From Aestuariivirga litoralis (GTDB lineage Bacteria > Pseudomonadota > Alphaproteobacteria > Rhizobiales > Aestuariivirgaceae), in contig NZ_WAHS01000001.1 of the NCBI RefSeq assembly GCF_015714715.1, positions 372,001 to 436,000 on the forward strand: DNA of 64,000 nucleotides, written 5' to 3'. Positions 45,957 through 53,480 of this stretch are shown piece after piece. A program made the position numbers and the translations under genes. The notes below the pieces were generated by a model that saw only the letters and a program-made list of their open reading frames with translations, was not told the DNA's origin and did not search any database. Within the stretch, counting starts at the first letter, position 1. Each line of letters starts with the position of its first letter.

Positions 45957-46436
45957 ATGAATCGGAGAGATGCCTTGAAGAGAACCGGATTTTCCCTGGC
46001 CGCCTTGGGCCTGGGTGCTGGCTGGGCGCGTGCGGATGAAAAATTTGAAGTGACCAAGTCAGACGCGGATTGGAAAGCCATGCTGCCGCGCGAGGCCTAT
46101 GAAACCCTGCGCCACGAAGCCACCGAACGACCCTTCTCGTCGAAGCTGCTGGATGAGCACCGCAAGGGCACTTTCATTTGTGCCGGTTGTGACCTGCCGC
46201 TTTATGCGTCTGAAACCAAATTCGACAGCGGCACCGGTTGGCCCAGCTTTTACGACCATCTGCCTGATGCCATCGGCAACAAGGACGACAACAGCCTGTT
46301 CACTGAGCGCACCGAAGTGCATTGCCATCGCTGCGGCGGGCATCTCGGCCATGTGTTCGACGATGGCCCGAAGCCCACCGGCCTGCGCTATTGCATGAAT
46401 GGCGTGGCGATGAAATTCACGCCGGCCTCGGCCTAG
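45957..46436 (+). CDS. msrB: Peptide-methionine (R)-S-oxide reductase MsrB, Tat-exported
   Basis: A 159-residue enzyme repairing methionine-R-sulfoxide. A twin-arginine signal (NRRDALKRTGFSLAALGLG) ends at ARA; the MsrB domain has the zinc cysteines CAGC and CHRCGGH, TGWPSFYDH, and the catalytic Cys in GLRYCMNGVAMKF. Most MsrB proteins are cytoplasmic, so this one should work in the periplasm. ATG 45957 begins the Tat signal; AGGAG lies about 12 bases before it, slightly far. A good terminator follows. Confidence 0.92.
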   Translation: MNRRDALKRTGFSLAALGLGAGWARADEKFEVTKSDADWKAMLPREAYETLRHEATERPFSSKLLDEHRKGTFICAGCDLPLYASETKFDSGTGWPSFYDHLPDAIGNKDDNSLFTERTEVHCHRCGGHLGHVFDDGPKPTGLRYCMNGVAMKFTPASA

Positions 46437-46491
46437 TTCCACTTCGTTTCTCCTGGGCGCCCAGGGTCCCCAATTCTCGCGCCCAGAATGA

Positions 46492-46529
46492 GCCTCCGCC
46501 CTTAGCGACAGGGGTGGAGGCTTTTCTTT
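46492..46529 (+). terminator. Rho-independent terminator after msrB
   Basis: GCCTCC (46492-46497) pairs with GGAGGC (46516-46521), with inner CCC/GGG, followed by TTTTCTTT. Confidence 0.85.
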
Positions 46530-46554
46530 GCGCGCGGCCGCGTTATGATCTGGC

Positions 46555-46845
46555 ATGGATTTCTCCGCTGCTCAACCACCCCAAACTTTGTCACGCCCTT
46601 TGCAAGCCATGTGGTGGCTGAAGAAGGGCGATTTCAAAATGGGTGCTGAATGGGAGCAAGCCCATCAGCTCTGCCAAGAGGATGAGGGTGAGCGCACGCA
46701 TGACATGGTGCATGCGCTGGCTCATTGGATTGAGGGCGACATGGCCAACCGCGATTATTGGTACCGCCGCATCCAGCCTTGGACACGCGCCAACACCATT
46801 CCCCAAGAGTGGAAACAGCTAGAGCAGCATCTCAGCGGCCAGTAG
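46555..46845 (+). CDS. Conserved hypothetical small protein
   Basis: A 96-residue soluble, helical protein. The C-terminal half carries HDMVHALAHWIEGDMANRDYWYRR, a pattern (H-x3-H-W-x-E-G-D-x-x-N-x3-W-Y-R-R) seen in small uncharacterised proteobacterial proteins, and it may form TPR-like helices. No function is known. Its end overlaps the convergent SnoaL-like gene by 14 bases. Confidence 0.7.
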   Translation: MDFSAAQPPQTLSRPLQAMWWLKKGDFKMGAEWEQAHQLCQEDEGERTHDMVHALAHWIEGDMANRDYWYRRIQPWTRANTIPQEWKQLEQHLSGQ

Positions 46846-47281
46846 CGCCGGCATAGACGGGTGCGCCCATCTGCTGGGCCACGCCCAGGTCATCGCGGTG
46901 GTTCCAGATTTCCACCACCTTGCCGTTCTTGAAACGGAAGATGTTCACGCCGGAATATTCCAGCTTTTTGCCGGTGGCTTTCACATTGGCCCAATCGCCC
47001 ATCATGGTGCCCGTCGCCGTCCAGCGCAGGCAGACCAGATCATCCTCGGCGATGGCGAGATCGATGCGGTAATGAATATCGGGGAAAGCCTGGCGGAAAT
47101 CACTGGCCACTTTCTCCTGGCCGGACGGACCGGGTAAAGCCTGCGTGGGGCGCAAATCATGGCGCTGATAGTCTTCAGCGAAAACCTGATGGGCGAAGGC
47201 CACATTGCCCTTGTTCCAGACTTCTTCATAGAACGAGAGGATCAGGGCCTTGTTGCTTGCGGCGTCATGTGTGTTGGGCAT
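46832..47281 (-). CDS. SnoaL-like ester cyclase/NTF2-fold protein
   Basis: About 149 residues of the SnoaL-like polyketide cyclase family: ALILSFYEEVWNKGNVAFAHQ, YQRHDLRP, FRQAFPDIHYRID, LRWTATGTMMGDW, EYSGVNIFRFKNGKVVEIW. The alpha+beta barrel binds hydrophobic ligands; most bacterial members have no known substrate. ATG 47281 (MPNTHDAA) is more typical than 47290. Confidence 0.85.
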   Translation of the reverse strand: MPNTHDAASNKALILSFYEEVWNKGNVAFAHQVFAEDYQRHDLRPTQALPGPSGQEKVASDFRQAFPDIHYRIDLAIAEDDLVCLRWTATGTMMGDWANVKATGKKLEYSGVNIFRFKNGKVVEIWNHRDDLGVAQQMGAPVYAGATGR

Positions 47282-47347
47282 GAACCACATATAGGCCTGC
47301 GCGCCATTGCGGCGGAAGCTTGAAAATTCGTTTCATCGTTCCCCGGT

Positions 47348-47368
47348 GTCCCGGCGCTGCGCCGGGAC
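47348..47368. terminator. Perfect GC-rich palindrome
   Basis: GTCCCGGCGC-T-GCGCCGGGAC, 10-bp stem with a one-base centre, 16 bases 3' of the DUF2934 gene end. It may stop its transcript, though no T-run is present. Confidence 0.55.
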
Positions 47369-47384
47369 GGCCTAATGTGGGCGC

Positions 47385-47684
47385 TTAAGCGGCGGAGCGT
47401 GACTTCATGCGGCGCGTCAGCTCTTCCAGCGAGGGTTTTTCCTCGGCCTTAGGAGTGATCGCTACCGTCTTGGCTTCAGCCTGTTCCTCGCTGGCTTTCA
47501 GCCAGGTGGGAAGCGGCTCGCTCTGGATCTGCTCTTCAGCATCAACCATGGCGCAAGCGCGGAACCAGTGTTCTTCGCTCTTGCCGTCAGGGCGGCCTTC
47601 CTCTTCCCAGATCTGATAGGCCATTTGGCCTATGCGATCTTCGCGGGACGGCGCTTCGGTGCGTGGGGTTGTTTCCTCAGACAT
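47385..47684 (-). CDS. DUF2934 protein
   Basis: A 99-residue protein. DUF2934 is visible as IGQMAYQIWEEEGRPDGKSEEHWFRA, followed by an acidic and basic low-complexity tail. DUF2934 proteins are common in Hyphomicrobiales and of unknown function. ATG 47684 has GGGAG upstream. Confidence 0.85.
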   Translation of the reverse strand: MSEETTPRTEAPSREDRIGQMAYQIWEEEGRPDGKSEEHWFRACAMVDAEEQIQSEPLPTWLKASEEQAEAKTVAITPKAEEKPSLEELTRRMKSRSAA

Positions 47685-47809
47685 GGTGGACTCCCTTTCT
47701 TGGCTGCCCGTGATGGGCGAAGGACGACTCACAATCCCACAATAATACTGGTTGCTTGTGTGGAGCTACTTACAAATGGGTGACAAAATTGTGTTGCCCA
47801 ACAGCTTAA

Positions 47810-47827
47810 GGCCCGCATGTGCGGGCC
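47810..47827. terminator. Palindromic stem-loop
   Basis: GGCCCGCA-TG-TGCGGGCC, 33 bases 3' of the secreted-protein gene ending at 47861; probable terminator for that gene. Confidence 0.55.
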
Positions 47828-47860
47828 AGTTCCTCTCTGTCTGAAAATTCACGGATGCGA

Positions 47861-48145
47861 TCAGGGCGAGAAGGTCTTGCCAGCGCCCTGCGGCGGCAGC
47901 GGCGTGTTCAGCGGATGGCAGCCATCGTCCAGGCGCACGAAGCCGGGATCATTGCGGCCAAAACCCGCAACCTTGCGGGACACATTGCCAGGGCCAGTCT
48001 GCGGCCCCGCACCTGCAGCCCGCATGACGTGAATGGATTCTGTGCAGGCCTTGCCGGCGGCTGGTGCTGCCTGAGCGTTGGGCAGCACCAGAATACAGGT
48101 GGCAATGATAAGCTGGGCGATGATGACATATGAAATGCGGAACAT
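47861..48145 (-). CDS. Secreted hypothetical protein
   Basis: A 94-residue protein with a signal peptide (YVIIAQLIIATCILVLPNAQA). The mature part has two Cys (KACTESIHV and DDGCHPLNTP) and Gly/Pro-rich sequence; a single disulfide is likely. AAGGATAT precedes ATG 48145. No family is recognised. Confidence 0.55.
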   Translation of the reverse strand: MFRISYVIIAQLIIATCILVLPNAQAAPAAGKACTESIHVMRAAGAGPQTGPGNVSRKVAGFGRNDPGFVRLDDGCHPLNTPLPPQGAGKTFSP

Positions 48146-48281
48146 GATGGATATCCTTGTGCGCGCTCCGGAGAGCGCTGCGGCTTCAACACCGCAAGCA
48201 TTCAGAAGACCCAAAGTTCCATGCATTCCGTCGCCCAGACTGCATTTGTAATGTTTGGTGTTACCAAAGCAGTTTCTGGCG

Positions 48282-48986
48282 TTATTTCAGGCCCAAAGCG
48301 GCGCGCATTTCCGGCTTGGCGTCATCCACGGCTTTGACGAAATCCGGGGTTTGACGCAAGACATTGGCAATCGCAGCGCCCGCCATCTTGGAGGCTTCGA
48401 TGTCGGTCAGATAATGCATGCCAGCAATGTAGCGGCTGTAGCCGAAATCATTGGCGCGGGCATACCAGTCGGCCTGCTTTTCGGGGGCGATCTGCGTCAG
48501 GGTGAAAGCGTAGATTTCGCCGAGCGTGGTGTGGCCTGACGGATAGGCGCCGCTATCTTTCTTCTTCAGCAGCGGCTGCACAGATTCATCGGCGATGAAC
48601 GGGCGCGGGCGGCCCCATTCCTTCTTGGCGGGATCAACCACGGCACCTTCGGTGGCGCCGATCCGGTCGAACAAAGCTTGGCTGGCGGGCAGCTTGGTGA
48701 TGTCGATATTGATGTCCATGCCAGCGAGGAAACGCGTGATGGTTTCTTCATCATCGGCAATCGCCTTGTCAGCACGGTCCTTCGGCACAGAGGTGATGAA
48801 GGCCTTGTAGTCAGCGATTTCCTTCTTGGAATATTCCCCGTCTTTGGCGGGCGGGGGCGGCATGATCTTGGTCAGCGGCACTTCGGCATCGGTAACGAAG
48901 GGCTTGGCATCTTCAGCATAGGCAGATGCAGCAAAGGCCAGGGTGGAAACAAATGCGAGCGCAAGAGCGCGGCGTGAAAGATTCAT
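48282..48986 (-). CDS. Class A acid phosphatase (PAP2 family)
   Basis: About 234 residues. The signal peptide (RALALAFVSTLAFAASAYA) is followed by the PAP2 triad motifs: KKEWGRPRPF (K-x6-RP), AYPSGHTT (PSGH) and SRYIAGMHYLTD (SR-x5-H-x3-D). It is a periplasmic, vanadium-haloperoxidase-like phosphatase with broad substrates, like PhoN/PhoC. GGGAG precedes ATG 48986. An inverted repeat TTTGGT-GTT-ACCAAA lies 3' of the stop. Confidence 0.9.
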   Translation of the reverse strand: MNLSRRALALAFVSTLAFAASAYAEDAKPFVTDAEVPLTKIMPPPPAKDGEYSKKEIADYKAFITSVPKDRADKAIADDEETITRFLAGMDINIDITKLPASQALFDRIGATEGAVVDPAKKEWGRPRPFIADESVQPLLKKKDSGAYPSGHTTLGEIYAFTLTQIAPEKQADWYARANDFGYSRYIAGMHYLTDIEASKMAGAAIANVLRQTPDFVKAVDDAKPEMRAALGLK

Positions 48987-49079
48987 GATGGACTCCCTCT
49001 TTAGGGAAATCGATTTCGGACTCAGAGATTGCGGTTGCATGACGGCAAGCTGATCGTGCCGGGAATTATTGAAGGGCGC

Positions 49080-51422
49080 TCAGCCGCGCTCCACAAAGCT
49101 ATCCAGCACGCGCTTTTCGCCGGCTTTTTCGAAATCCACTGTCAGCTTGTTGCCTTCGATTTCAGTGACGCGGCCATAGCCGAATTTCTGATGGAAGACG
49201 CGGTCGCCGAGTGCGTAAGCTGAAGGCGCGTTGCCATCGATCACCAATTCGCCCTCGATGAATTTCGGCGTGTGGCGGGCAGCGGTGCCCGCCTGGCGGT
49301 TGGCTTGGGCGCGTTGCCAGCCGGGCGTCTGGTATGAGCCCTGGCCGAAGGCTTGCGCATTGTCGAAGCGGCTGGTGCCGAAGGAACCGAGGCCGTGGCC
49401 ACCATAGCTCGTCGTCATGGCGGCGACCTCGACGTGTTTTTCCGGCAGTTCATCAATGAAGCGCGAGGGCAGGGACGATTGCCACGAGCCATGCACCTGG
49501 CGGTTCTGTGCGAATGAAATGGTGAGATCGCGCTTGGCGCGGGTGATGCCGACATAGGCAAGGCGGCGTTCTTCTTCCAAGCCGCTGCGGCCTTTTTCAT
49601 CCAGCGAGCGCTGCGAGGGGAACAGGCCTTCTTCCCAACCGGGCAAAAACACTTGTGCAAATTCCAGCCCCTTGGCGGAATGCATGGTCATGATGTTCAC
49701 GCGGTCTTCATCGCCGCCCTGGTCACGGTCCATCACCAAAGCCACATGCTCCAGAAAGCCCGTGAGGTTTTCAAAGTCGCTCATCGAACGAATGAGTTCC
49801 TTCAAGTTATCAAGGCGGCCCTCGGCCTCCGGGCTTTTGTCGGCCTGCCACATTCCGGTATAGCCGGACTCGTCGAGCACGATTTCAGCCAGCTCGGTAT
49901 GTGGCAGCTGGCTCATCTGGCCGCGCCAGCGGGTGAAACCGTCAATCAACTGGCGCAAGCCCGTGCGCGCCTTGTTCTGCAATTCATTGCTGAGGCTCAT
50001 CGCATCAGCCGCGGCATAGAGCGGAATGCGGGCGGCGCGGGCGTGATCATAGAGCTTCTTCATCGCGCCATCGCCCAGGCCACGCTTGGGCGTGTTGATG
50101 ATGCGCTCGAAAGCCAGATCATTATCCGGCGAGGCGACGACCTTGAGATAGGCCAGCGCATCGCGAATTTCGGCGCGCTCATAAAAGCGCGGGCCGCCGA
50201 TGACACGGTAGGGGATGCCGGCGCGGATGAAGCGGTCTTCAAACAGGCGCATCTGGAACGAGGCACGCACCAGAATGGCCATGTCATTCAGCTTCACTTT
50301 TTTCCGCTGCAGGCTTTCGATGTCGTCGCTGATCTGGCGGGCTTCTTCCTCGCCGTCCCAATGGCCGCGCACCACGACTGGGTTTTCGGCTTCCTTGTCA
50401 GTGTGCAACGTCTTGCCGAGCCGCGCTTCGTTCTTGGCGATCAGGCCCGAAGCCGCGCCCAGAATATCGGGGGTGGAGCGGTAATTGCGTTCCAGCCGGA
50501 TGATCTTGGCGCCGGGGAAATCCTTCTCGAAGCGCAGGATGTTATCGACCTCTGCGCCACGCCAGCCATAGATCGACTGGTCATCATCACCCACGCAGCA
50601 GATGTTCTTGTGGCCCTGGGCCAGAAGCTTCAGCCACAGATATTGCGCGATGTTGGTGTCCTGATACTCATCCACCAGCATATATTTGAAACGCTGCTGA
50701 TAGGAGGCCAGCACGTCCGGATGGTTCTGGAAAATGTTGAGGACTTCCAGCAGCAGGTCGCCGAAGTCGGCTGCGTTTACGGTCTTGAGGCGCGCCTGAT
50801 AATCGGCATAGAGCTTGCCGCCGAGGCCGTTGGCGTATGAGAACGCTTCGCCGGCCGGCACCTTGTCTGGCGTGAGGCCGCGGTTTTTCCAGCTGTCTAT
50901 CAGATTGGCCAATTGCCGGGCGGGCCAGCGCTTTTCGTCAACATGTTCGGCCACCAGCAATTGCTTGAGCAGGCGCAGCTGGTCGTCATCATCGAGAATG
51001 GTGAAGCCGGATTTGAGGCCCGCCAGTTCCGCATGGGCGCGCAGGATTTTGACACCGATGGCGTGAAAAGTGCCCAGCCAGGTCATGCCTTCAACGGCGC
51101 CGCCGATCAGATGGCCGATGCGCTCCTTCATTTCGCGCGCCGCCTTGTTGGTGAAGGTGACGGCCAGAATCTGCGACGGCCAGGCGCGCTTGGTGGTGAG
51201 CACGTGAGCGAGGCGCGTGGTCAACACGCGCGTCTTGCCGGTGCCGGCACCGGCCAGCACAAGCAGCGGTCCATCAATGCTGAGCACGGCGTCTTTCTGT
51301 TCGGGGTTCAGGCCGTCGAGATAAGCGGGTGCAGCTGCTGATCCGCCCATGGCACGCGCCGCCAGCCCGCCGGGTTTCGGCGGGGGCGGGGCATCGTCAA
51401 AATCATTCAGGTCAATGGGCAT
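49080..51422 (-). CDS. uvrD: UvrD/PcrA-type DNA helicase
   Basis: A 780-residue SF1A 3'-5' helicase used in nucleotide-excision and mismatch repair and in clearing RecA. Motifs are I AGAGTGKTRVL, Ia AVTFTNKAAREMKERI, II VDEYQDTN, III GDDDQSIYGWRGA, V TMHSAKGLEFAQV and VI AYVGITRAKRDL. The C-terminal Tudor-like part (LGDRVFHQKFGYGRVTEIEG) binds RNA polymerase in PcrA. ATG 51422 is preferred over TTG 51428. Confidence 0.93.
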   Translation of the reverse strand: MPIDLNDFDDAPPPPKPGGLAARAMGGSAAAPAYLDGLNPEQKDAVLSIDGPLLVLAGAGTGKTRVLTTRLAHVLTTKRAWPSQILAVTFTNKAAREMKERIGHLIGGAVEGMTWLGTFHAIGVKILRAHAELAGLKSGFTILDDDDQLRLLKQLLVAEHVDEKRWPARQLANLIDSWKNRGLTPDKVPAGEAFSYANGLGGKLYADYQARLKTVNAADFGDLLLEVLNIFQNHPDVLASYQQRFKYMLVDEYQDTNIAQYLWLKLLAQGHKNICCVGDDDQSIYGWRGAEVDNILRFEKDFPGAKIIRLERNYRSTPDILGAASGLIAKNEARLGKTLHTDKEAENPVVVRGHWDGEEEARQISDDIESLQRKKVKLNDMAILVRASFQMRLFEDRFIRAGIPYRVIGGPRFYERAEIRDALAYLKVVASPDNDLAFERIINTPKRGLGDGAMKKLYDHARAARIPLYAAADAMSLSNELQNKARTGLRQLIDGFTRWRGQMSQLPHTELAEIVLDESGYTGMWQADKSPEAEGRLDNLKELIRSMSDFENLTGFLEHVALVMDRDQGGDEDRVNIMTMHSAKGLEFAQVFLPGWEEGLFPSQRSLDEKGRSGLEEERRLAYVGITRAKRDLTISFAQNRQVHGSWQSSLPSRFIDELPEKHVEVAAMTTSYGGHGLGSFGTSRFDNAQAFGQGSYQTPGWQRAQANRQAGTAARHTPKFIEGELVIDGNAPSAYALGDRVFHQKFGYGRVTEIEGNKLTVDFEKAGEKRVLDSFVERG

Positions 51423-51481
51423 GGACAACTTTTGAAAGGTGCGATTCTCGAAGCACTATATAGGCACTTCGGCGAGAATTT

Positions 51482-51955
51482 TCAGTCCCAAGCGCCGTTG
51501 TGGACTTCGGCAGCCTCATCTTCCAGCAGCGGTCCAATCACCTCCACTTTGCGCTGGCCCGCTTCGAAAACAACTTCGCAGGGCAGGTCCAAAGTCGGGT
51601 TTTCGGGGTGGTTGCCGGTGATGGTTTTCAGGCGCTTTTCCGAGAGGCCGTAAACCACGCGCTTGAGGCCCGTCCAGTAGATCGCACCTGCACACATCGC
51701 GCAGGGTTCAGCGGAGGAATAAATGGTGCAACCCTTCAGAATTTCTGGCGAATAAGTGACCGAAGCGCGGGTCATCAGCACGCGTTCGGCGTGGCCGGTC
51801 ATGTCATGGTCGGGCATGAACGCGTTATGCTGCGTCATCAGCACCTTGCCGTCACCATCCACCAGAATAGCGGCGAAGGGGTGGTGCCCGGCGGTGCGGG
51901 CGGCTTTCGATTCAGCGATCGCCACTCTCAAAAACGATTGATGATCCGGCTGCAT
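51482..51955 (-). CDS. Nucleoside/guanine deaminase-like protein
   Basis: A 157-residue zinc deaminase of the cytidine/deoxycytidylate deaminase fold. The site is HAE (GHAERVLM) plus PCAMC (SSAEPCAMCAGAIYWT). The sequence is closer to guanine deaminases (GuaD type) than to TadA. It would deaminate a purine base. It ends 53 bases before the uvrD start on the same strand. Confidence 0.85.
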   Translation of the reverse strand: MQPDHQSFLRVAIAESKAARTAGHHPFAAILVDGDGKVLMTQHNAFMPDHDMTGHAERVLMTRASVTYSPEILKGCTIYSSAEPCAMCAGAIYWTGLKRVVYGLSEKRLKTITGNHPENPTLDLPCEVVFEAGQRKVEVIGPLLEDEAAEVHNGAWD

Positions 51956-52000
51956 TCCCGTTCCTCCACGCCCTGTTCATAGGGCAGGAGGCGGGGAAGA

Positions 52001-52195
52001 TCAGCAGTAAAGCGAACTGGCCTGCTTTTCCTGGCGGATGGCAAGCTGCCGCTGCAGCTTGCGCCAATAGGCAGCTGTTTCAGTATCGCCCGATTTTTCG
52101 CAGAGCAGGGCATGGCGCGCGGCTTCACCGGCGGCATGACGGCCATGAACGAAAACCAGCGCATCGGCGAAATGCGAAAATCCGTTGTTCAGCAT
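52001..52195 (-). CDS. Small conserved hypothetical protein
   Basis: A 64-residue soluble protein (MLNNGFSHFADALVFVHGRH ...) with a helix-rich second half (ETAAYWRKLQRQLAIRQEKQ). GGGAGAG precedes ATG 52195. No family is recognised. It is codirectional with and 45 bases upstream of the deaminase. Confidence 0.6.
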   Translation of the reverse strand: MLNNGFSHFADALVFVHGRHAAGEAARHALLCEKSGDTETAAYWRKLQRQLAIRQEKQASSLYC

Positions 52196-52264
52196 GGGTC
52201 TCTCCCTTGGGTCGGCTATCTAACGCAGCACTGATTGACCCGGGAGTAGGCCGGAAGTTTTGCT

Positions 52265-52669
52265 TTATTGTGACAGTTCCGGGGCGGCGGGGATGTTTAA
52301 TGATTGCGCCGCGCGGGCGAAGCGTTGGTCTGTCGTCAGCAATGGCAGTTTCAGCCGCTTTGCAAGGACCGCATAGGCTGCATCATAAGGTGTCATCATG
52401 TCACGCAACGCCCATATCCCAGTCATATCTATGTGGCTCAGGATGTGGCGGTGAATTTTCAGCTTTGAATAAGCGTCAATTACGGCGTCTGCGATTTCAA
52501 TGGAAATTTCTTTCCGCAGATAGGGCTTTCTTATGGCGTTGACGACTTCGAGATCGAGCAAAGCAGGGGCATGGATTTCAGTGAAACTCGCAATTTTTCG
52601 GGCGAGCGCAGCATTGATTTGTGGGCGTAGCAGGATTTCAACAATCGCAGACGCATCCACAACGATCAT
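52265..52669 (-). CDS. vapC: VapC family PIN-domain ribonuclease toxin
   Basis: A 134-residue PIN-domain RNase. Acidic site residues are Asp5 (MIVVDASA), Glu in LLDLEVVNAI, Asp in MTPYDAAYAVLA and Asp in LLTTDQRF. VapC toxins cleave tRNA or rRNA in the cytoplasm when their antitoxin is lost. It overlaps the antitoxin gene by four bases, the standard order antitoxin-toxin. All catalytic residues look intact. Confidence 0.92.
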   Translation of the reverse strand: MIVVDASAIVEILLRPQINAALARKIASFTEIHAPALLDLEVVNAIRKPYLRKEISIEIADAVIDAYSKLKIHRHILSHIDMTGIWALRDMMTPYDAAYAVLAKRLKLPLLTTDQRFARAAQSLNIPAAPELSQ

Positions 52670-52920
52670 CGGTCACGGTCTTCCCGTACCAATTCTGCGC
52701 CGGACATTGAAGTTTTCGCATCCGGAAGATTGCGCACGGCATCCCAGAATTCTTTCATCCTGATTTGATCGGGAGTGTCCGCAGCGCTTTCCTGCGCGGC
52801 AAGGTCATCAAGCACGCGGTTGAGATACTGCGTGACAGAAAGGCCCTTGTCTTCTGCCAATTTGGTCAAAACCTTGTGCGTCTTGGGATTCACGTCCCGG
52901 ATATGGAATTGCTTGTTCAT
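52666..52920 (-). CDS. vapB: VapB-type antitoxin
   Basis: About 84 residues. An N-terminal ribbon-helix-helix-like DNA-binding segment (NKQFHIRDVNPKTHKVLTKL ... LSVTQYLNRVLDDL) is followed by an acidic tail that would block VapC. ATG 52920 is chosen because the promoter and its three operator copies lie directly upstream; the longer frame from 53040 runs into the thioesterase gene. No Shine-Dalgarno is visible, consistent with a leaderless mRNA. Confidence 0.88.
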   Translation of the reverse strand: MNKQFHIRDVNPKTHKVLTKLAEDKGLSVTQYLNRVLDDLAAQESAADTPDQIRMKEFWDAVRNLPDAKTSMSGAELVREDRDR

Positions 52921-52956
52921 GCATGCATTGTGCATGCAGATTGCATGCAGTGTCAA
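52920..52956 (-). promoter_or_regulatory. vapBC promoter with three TGCATGCA operator copies
   Basis: Minus strand: -35 TTGACA (52956-52951), about 18 bases, -10-like CACAAT (52932-52927). Exact palindromes TGCATGCA occur at 52920-52927, 52931-52938 and 52942-52949, each 11 bases apart, i.e. on one face of the helix. They cover the spacer, the -10 and the A of the start codon. The predicted +1 coincides with that A. Confidence 0.75.
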
Positions 52957-52957
52957 A

Positions 52958-53446
52958 TCACTTTTTCGGCGGTGGCAGGCCGATCTTGTGGCCCACTTGA
53001 TAGGGCAGCGGCACAGCCTTGTGCTGTTCGGCCATCGCATCGATCTTCTGCTGGATGTCGGCGGGCCAGGGGGCGGTGCGGTGGATGTTCATGTCCACAT
53101 GGCTGATCATCACTTCCAGCACTGAGGCAAGATAGGATGTGTCGCCACGGAACATCTGCTGCACATAATGCACGCGCTTCGCATCCGCGCCGATGATCTG
53201 GGTCTCAACGCGCACCTGTTCGCCTTCCTTCAGCTCATTGGCGTACGTTGTGTGGGTTTCAAGTGTGAAGGTGGTGCAATTGGTGCGCTTCACATAGTCG
53301 GCGCCGAGGCCAAAGCCTTCGAACATTTCCTCGGCCCCCCGGTCAAACAGCACGGCGTAATAGGCCATGTTCAGGTGGCCGTTATAATCAGTCCACTGGC
53401 TTTCGACGGTCTGCAGTGAGCTGATGAAAGGTTTGGCATTTGTCAT
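52958..53446 (-). CDS. Acyl-CoA thioesterase (4HBT hot-dog fold)
   Basis: A 162-residue thioesterase-like protein: SQWTDYNGHLNMAYYAVLFDRG contains the Asp-His/Asn motif of 4-hydroxybenzoyl-CoA thioesterases, followed by THTTYANELKEGEQVRVETQII. It hydrolyses acyl-CoA; betaine or carnitine-metabolism thioesterases look alike. ATG 53446 is chosen; the stop abuts the vapBC -35 element. It is divergent from the FAD-linked oxidase. Confidence 0.85.
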   Translation of the reverse strand: MTNAKPFISSLQTVESQWTDYNGHLNMAYYAVLFDRGAEEMFEGFGLGADYVKRTNCTTFTLETHTTYANELKEGEQVRVETQIIGADAKRVHYVQQMFRGDTSYLASVLEVMISHVDMNIHRTAPWPADIQQKIDAMAEQHKAVPLPYQVGHKIGLPPPKK

Positions 53447-53480
53447 GGAAAAATCCGTCTCGTGTGATACCGTTGAGTCG

